Under the pieces are notes generated by a model. That model saw only the letters and a list, made by a program, of their open reading frames with translations. It was not told where the DNA came from and did no database searches. From Deltaproteobacteria bacterium (GTDB lineage: Bacteria; Myxococcota_A; SURF-8): a DNA stretch of 7,923 nucleotides. Positions 4,717 through 7,923 of this stretch are shown here, piece by piece. How positions within the stretch are numbered: the first letter of the stretch is position 1; every line of letters begins with the position of its first letter. Made by a program: the position numbers and the translations under genes. The stretch lies in the NCBI GenBank assembly GCA_029570245.1, contig JAKQSH010000508.1:1-7923 (forward strand), written 5' to 3'.

Positions 4717-6903
4717 TCAGGCGATGGGCAGACGGATAATGAAGGTGGTACCTTCACCGGGTTTTGTATCAGCCAGAATCACGCCACCGTATCGCTGTAT
4801 GATTTTGTACGAAATGGAAAGGCCGAGTCCGGTTCCTACGCCCTGATCTTTTGTGGTGAAGAACGGGTCGAAAATGGACTGAAGAATGTCGCTGGGAATG
4901 CCCGTGCCGTTGTCGGTAAAGGCCACATGAATAAATCGTTCTTCGTGCAGGTTTGTTGTTATGCGGACTCTGGGTTCAAGCTCCGGCACATTTTGCTTCT
5001 TTTCCATTACTGCGTCGAAAGCATTCGTTAACATATTGATGAAAACCTGCTCTATTTCGATTATGTTCACTTTTATTGACGGCAGGCCGTATGAAAAATT
5101 CTTTTCGATACTGACTTCCTTGAAATGCCTGGAATGACTTACCATCTCCAGCGCTTCTTCAATGACCTTGTTGATATCGGCCTGTACCATGTCAGTCACT
5201 TTTGAAGAGCGCGAATAGCGTGACAGCTCTTTAACTATTTCGGCTACACGGTTTACATAACGCCTGATTTCCTGAGCTCCGGCAACGGTTTCTTCATCTT
5301 TAGAACGCGCAACCATTATCTGAGCCATGCCTGAAATTGCGTTAAGCGGGTTGTTAATTTCGTGCGCAATGCCCGACATCAGAGTACCCAGACCCGCCAT
5401 TTTTTCGGCCTGAATAAGCTGACGTTCAAGTATGCGCCGTTCGCTGACATCGTCGATAACCAGCAGCAGACGATCACGCTTGCCCAGAAGATGCAGCACG
5501 GAAACCATCAGAATTTTCTCGCCCTGTCCCTCAACACGTTTGCGCATCTCAACGTCGATAACCGGCTTTTTGCTCTTCATCACCTCGTTCAGACGACGTT
5601 TGAATTCATCCGAGAAGATATCGCCGATGTCCCTTCCCGTGGCAGAAGAAACGGACGGAGACAGAATGGAATAAAAACTCAGATTAACAAGCAGTATGCG
5701 AAGATTGCGATCAAGCACGATCAGAGCAGAAGGAATGGAGTCGATGAGGTCTTTTATGGTGCGCGTCACGAAGTTCAGTTCCACGGTGCGGGCTTCAACC
5801 ATGCGATCCAGTTCCTGTGTAATGTCCTTTCGTTCTTCGGAACGGATTTCGGCGGTTTTGAATTTCGACCAGATCAGAACGATAATAAGCGCAACCGCCA
5901 CGGCAGAAAAAGCGAAACTTAAAAGCCGCCGCATTGTGGCATTAACATGTCGTGTAACTTCGCGCTGCGGGGCGGAAGCCGCCAGAACAACGTCATGCGG
6001 GCCGACCTTAAGGCGGCTCATCACCAGCAGAAGTTTCTCGTCCTTGTACGAATCACCGAAAGGATTAGAGATAAGCATGTGAGTGTTGCTGGCTTCTCCT
6101 CCCAGAAAATCGAAGATCGCCGGCAATTCCGGCAGACCGGTGCTGTAATCGGAAAGACTTACACCGACAATTGAAGGAACAGGATGATGAATTATCCGTC
6201 CGTCACTTCCGATCATCCACACAAACGAATATTCATCCAGAAGAGGAGTATTGAAAAGATTCGAATAAAATCTTTCCTGAAAAACTATTATGACACTTGC
6301 ACTTGAATCGCCATGACTCAACGGAACAACCATTGCAAAGAGCATTGCGCCGGCGGAGCGTCCGGGGAAGAATCCGGTGGAAACAATCCGGCGCTTCGCA
6401 TGTGCTTCTTCAACGGCTTTCCACCACAAATTGTAAGGGTATTCCGCCGTGCCGGAAATAATGCCTACCGGCTTTTCAGCAATTGGAAAAACGCTGAGGG
6501 GAATGCCTTCTGGAGAAACGACCGCCAGCATCTGAAGATCGTCGCGCTTGAGCTTTTTAACAAGCCTTTCCGAGTCAAGCGACGAGAAAAAGTTCATACG
6601 CTCCGAAAAAACGGAATAGGTTGAGGTTACGCCGGACTTTTGTTCCAGAAACTGAACTTCTTCTTCAATTGCTGCGGAAATCCCGCGCTCCTGCAGTTCA
6701 TACCAGGTGTCTCCATTGCGCTTGATGCCATATAGAGTGCGCAGACTTTGCCGTACATAATCTTCAATCTGTTTTTCCGATGCCTCGCTGGAAACGGCAT
6801 TTCCGTAAACCAGCGAAATGACGACAAGAACAATAAAACCGGCCAGCAGCCAGACGAAACTCTTTTCGAGTTTCAGCTTTTTATCTTCCAGTCGTGCTGA
6901 CAT
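4717..6903 (-). CDS. Membrane Cache/PAS sensor histidine kinase
   Basis: This 728-residue inner-membrane kinase senses an external signal and phosphorylates a response regulator, most likely the HD-GYP protein encoded just upstream. Order of parts: short cytoplasmic start; transmembrane helix about 15-34; extracytoplasmic region about 37-325 of double-Cache type (WMIGSDGRIIHHP near 229-241); second helix about 327-346; a helical linker about 352-382; a PAS domain about 383-488; HisKA with phospho-acceptor His514 in HEINNPL; and the HATPase domain with N-box INMLTNAFDAV (N623), G1 DNGTGI at 664, F-box FDPFFTTK at 678 and G2 GTGLGL at 690. All catalytic boxes are intact. No receiver domain is fused. 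The start at 6903 has no clear ribosome binding site, so it may depend on coupling to the gene 24 bases upstream. The stop TGA is followed by an in-frame TAA. The ligand cannot be told from sequence. Confidence 0.95.
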   Translation of the reverse strand: MSARLEDKKLKLEKSFVWLLAGFIVLVVISLVYGNAVSSEASEKQIEDYVRQSLRTLYGIKRNGDTWYELQERGISAAIEEEVQFLEQKSGVTSTYSVFSERMNFFSSLDSERLVKKLKRDDLQMLAVVSPEGIPLSVFPIAEKPVGIISGTAEYPYNLWWKAVEEAHAKRRIVSTGFFPGRSAGAMLFAMVVPLSHGDSSASVIIVFQERFYSNLFNTPLLDEYSFVWMIGSDGRIIHHPVPSIVGVSLSDYSTGLPELPAIFDFLGGEASNTHMLISNPFGDSYKDEKLLLVMSRLKVGPHDVVLAASAPQREVTRHVNATMRRLLSFAFSAVAVALIIVLIWSKFKTAEIRSEERKDITQELDRMVEARTVELNFVTRTIKDLIDSIPSALIVLDRNLRILLVNLSFYSILSPSVSSATGRDIGDIFSDEFKRRLNEVMKSKKPVIDVEMRKRVEGQGEKILMVSVLHLLGKRDRLLLVIDDVSERRILERQLIQAEKMAGLGTLMSGIAHEINNPLNAISGMAQIMVARSKDEETVAGAQEIRRYVNRVAEIVKELSRYSRSSKVTDMVQADINKVIEEALEMVSHSRHFKEVSIEKNFSYGLPSIKVNIIEIEQVFINMLTNAFDAVMEKKQNVPELEPRVRITTNLHEERFIHVAFTDNGTGIPSDILQSIFDPFFTTKDQGVGTGLGLSISYKIIQRYGGVILADTKPGEGTTFIIRLPIA

Positions 6904-6927
6904 GGCTCATGCATTCATTGAATGAAA

Positions 6928-7923
6928 TCAGGTCTGAGATTTCTGCGGGAAACGAGCAACTATTTTCTGAACAACCACAAGGAAAACATCCACCAGCACC
7001 GGATCGAAAAGACTGCCTCTGTTGTTTTCGATGTATTTCACCGCCTCTTCGACACTGGGTTTCTCGATCATGTGAATGGAAGACGTAAGATTGTCGAAGG
7101 CATTTACAAGACCTACGATACGCGCCAGAAGCGGAATATTTTCTCCTGACAAGCCTTCCGGGTAACCGCTGCCGTCGAAGTTTTCGTGATGATATCTGAT
7201 GACCGGCACAGTATCTTCAAGAAACGATACCGGCTCTATCACACGGGCGCCGATATCGACGTGCGTGCGCCAGATTTTCATTTCATCTTCGTTCAACTGC
7301 TGGCGTTTTTTCAGTAGATTGTCCGGCATACCGATAAGACCGATATCGTGCAGCGCTGAAGCATAATTAAGCAGATTAAGCTGCGAACGTTCTATTTCGA
7401 GCTGCCGTCCGAGAATATTTGCATACTGCGAAACTCGCCGGCAGTGGGCGATAATTCTTGGCTCACGCTCTTCAAGTGTATTGTTCAGAGAAACTACCAT
7501 GTCCAGCTTGCTGGATTCCAGCTGGTAGCCCTTCTGTTCGACTTTGCGTTCCAGTTCGCGGCGATACTCCAGATTCTCTTCCTCAAGGCGTTTTTTGTCT
7601 TCAAGAAGCCTGCGGTGCTCTATGGCTTTTTCGACTGCGATTATCAACTCGCCGGCGTCTATCGGCTTTGTGATATAGTTTGTTGCCCCCTGACGCATTA
7701 CCGAAACAGCTGTATTTATCTCGATAAAGCCGGTAAGCATTATTACCGGAACAATAGGACAGTTCTGCTGAACGTGATTCAGAACGTCTATGCCGGAGAC
7801 TTTCGGCATGCGGATATCGCATATGCAGACGCTTACATCCTGTGTTTTAAGAATATTGATCGCTTCTTCGCCGTTAAGGGTTGAAATTACTTCGTAGCCC
7901 TTGTCTTCGAGATAAATCCTGAG
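6928..7923 (-). CDS. Response regulator with receiver and HD-GYP phosphodiesterase domains (5' end missing)
   Basis: The open frame enters from the right edge, so the true start and the first receiver residues lie outside the window; 331 residues are visible. The receiver domain (to about 98) has its phospho-acceptor Asp36 in CDIRMPKVSG, the switch Thr64 in MLTG and Lys86 in ITKPID. A charged coiled coil at about 98-143 joins it to an HD-GYP domain, which hydrolyses cyclic-di-GMP in the cytoplasm. Seen there are H160 in HCRRV, HDIG (192-195), RTHVDIG (H221), HHE (245-247) and DGSGYP (250-255). The helix that normally reads DVFDALTS is NAFDNLTS here, so Asn274 replaces a conserved, probably metal-binding Asp, and the usual RPY segment is absent. 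The architecture is that of RpfG. The Cache/PAS kinase gene follows after 24 bases and is the probable partner. Activity is likely but may be altered. Confidence 0.93.
   Translation of the reverse strand, partial: LRIYLEDKGYEVISTLNGEEAINILKTQDVSVCICDIRMPKVSGIDVLNHVQQNCPIVPVIMLTGFIEINTAVSVMRQGATNYITKPIDAGELIIAVEKAIEHRRLLEDKKRLEEENLEYRRELERKVEQKGYQLESSKLDMVVSLNNTLEEREPRIIAHCRRVSQYANILGRQLEIERSQLNLLNYASALHDIGLIGMPDNLLKKRQQLNEDEMKIWRTHVDIGARVIEPVSFLEDTVPVIRYHHENFDGSGYPEGLSGENIPLLARIVGLVNAFDNLTSSIHMIEKPSVEEAVKYIENNRGSLFDPVLVDVFLVVVQKIVARFPQKSQT

Noticed and set aside
4462..5031. Plus-strand 189-residue frame across the kinase/dehydrogenase junction
   Set aside because: It is antisense to two well-supported genes and shows no family motif or ribosome site.

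Overview
This window comes from a Gram-negative (diderm) bacterium of moderate GC content. All seven genes I can support lie on the minus strand, so the window reads right to left. Three things point to a deltaproteobacterial-grade lineage (Myxococcota, Desulfobacterota or Bdellovibrionota) or a related candidate phylum such as Riflebacteria: a CFI-box C-terminal region, an outer-membrane barrel start resembling the myxococcal MXAN_2562 family, and a sigma-54-style promoter. I cannot resolve the phylum from the sequence alone. I see no RNA genes, insertion sequences, CRISPR arrays or phage genes.

Right block (7923 to about 2076): five co-directional, tightly spaced genes that look like one transcription unit. 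They are a response regulator with receiver and HD-GYP (cyclic-di-GMP phosphodiesterase) domains, cut by the window edge; a membrane-bound Cache/PAS histidine kinase; a short-chain dehydrogenase; the AAA+ ATPase RarA/MgsA; and a small helical protein resembling the Avd/S23 four-helix-bundle family. The first two are the obvious functional pair: an extracellular signal sensed by the kinase would control cyclic-di-GMP breakdown. The metabolic and DNA-maintenance genes behind them may simply share transcription.

Intergenic region (1833 to 2075): 243 bases with unusually organised regulatory sequence. Reading toward the left block there are two similar palindromes (GACA-N3-TGTC), a sigma-70-like promoter overlapping the inner palindrome, a perfect match to the IHF consensus, and a -24/-12 element with correct GG/GC spacing. 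The order palindromes, IHF site, -24/-12 element is the classic layout of an activator-dependent sigma-54 promoter.

Left block (1832 to 1, continuing past the edge): a secreted, very acidic protein with fibronectin III-like sequence and a C-terminal CFI-box/membrane module, then a translationally coupled outer-membrane beta-barrel candidate cut by the window edge. The stop and start codons overlap as TAATG, so the two are likely made together and act in the envelope. The acidic protein carries two low-complexity inserts, one Asp/Tyr-rich and one Glu/Asp/Ser-rich. Together with the promoter, this two-gene envelope unit is the most interesting and least explained part of the window.
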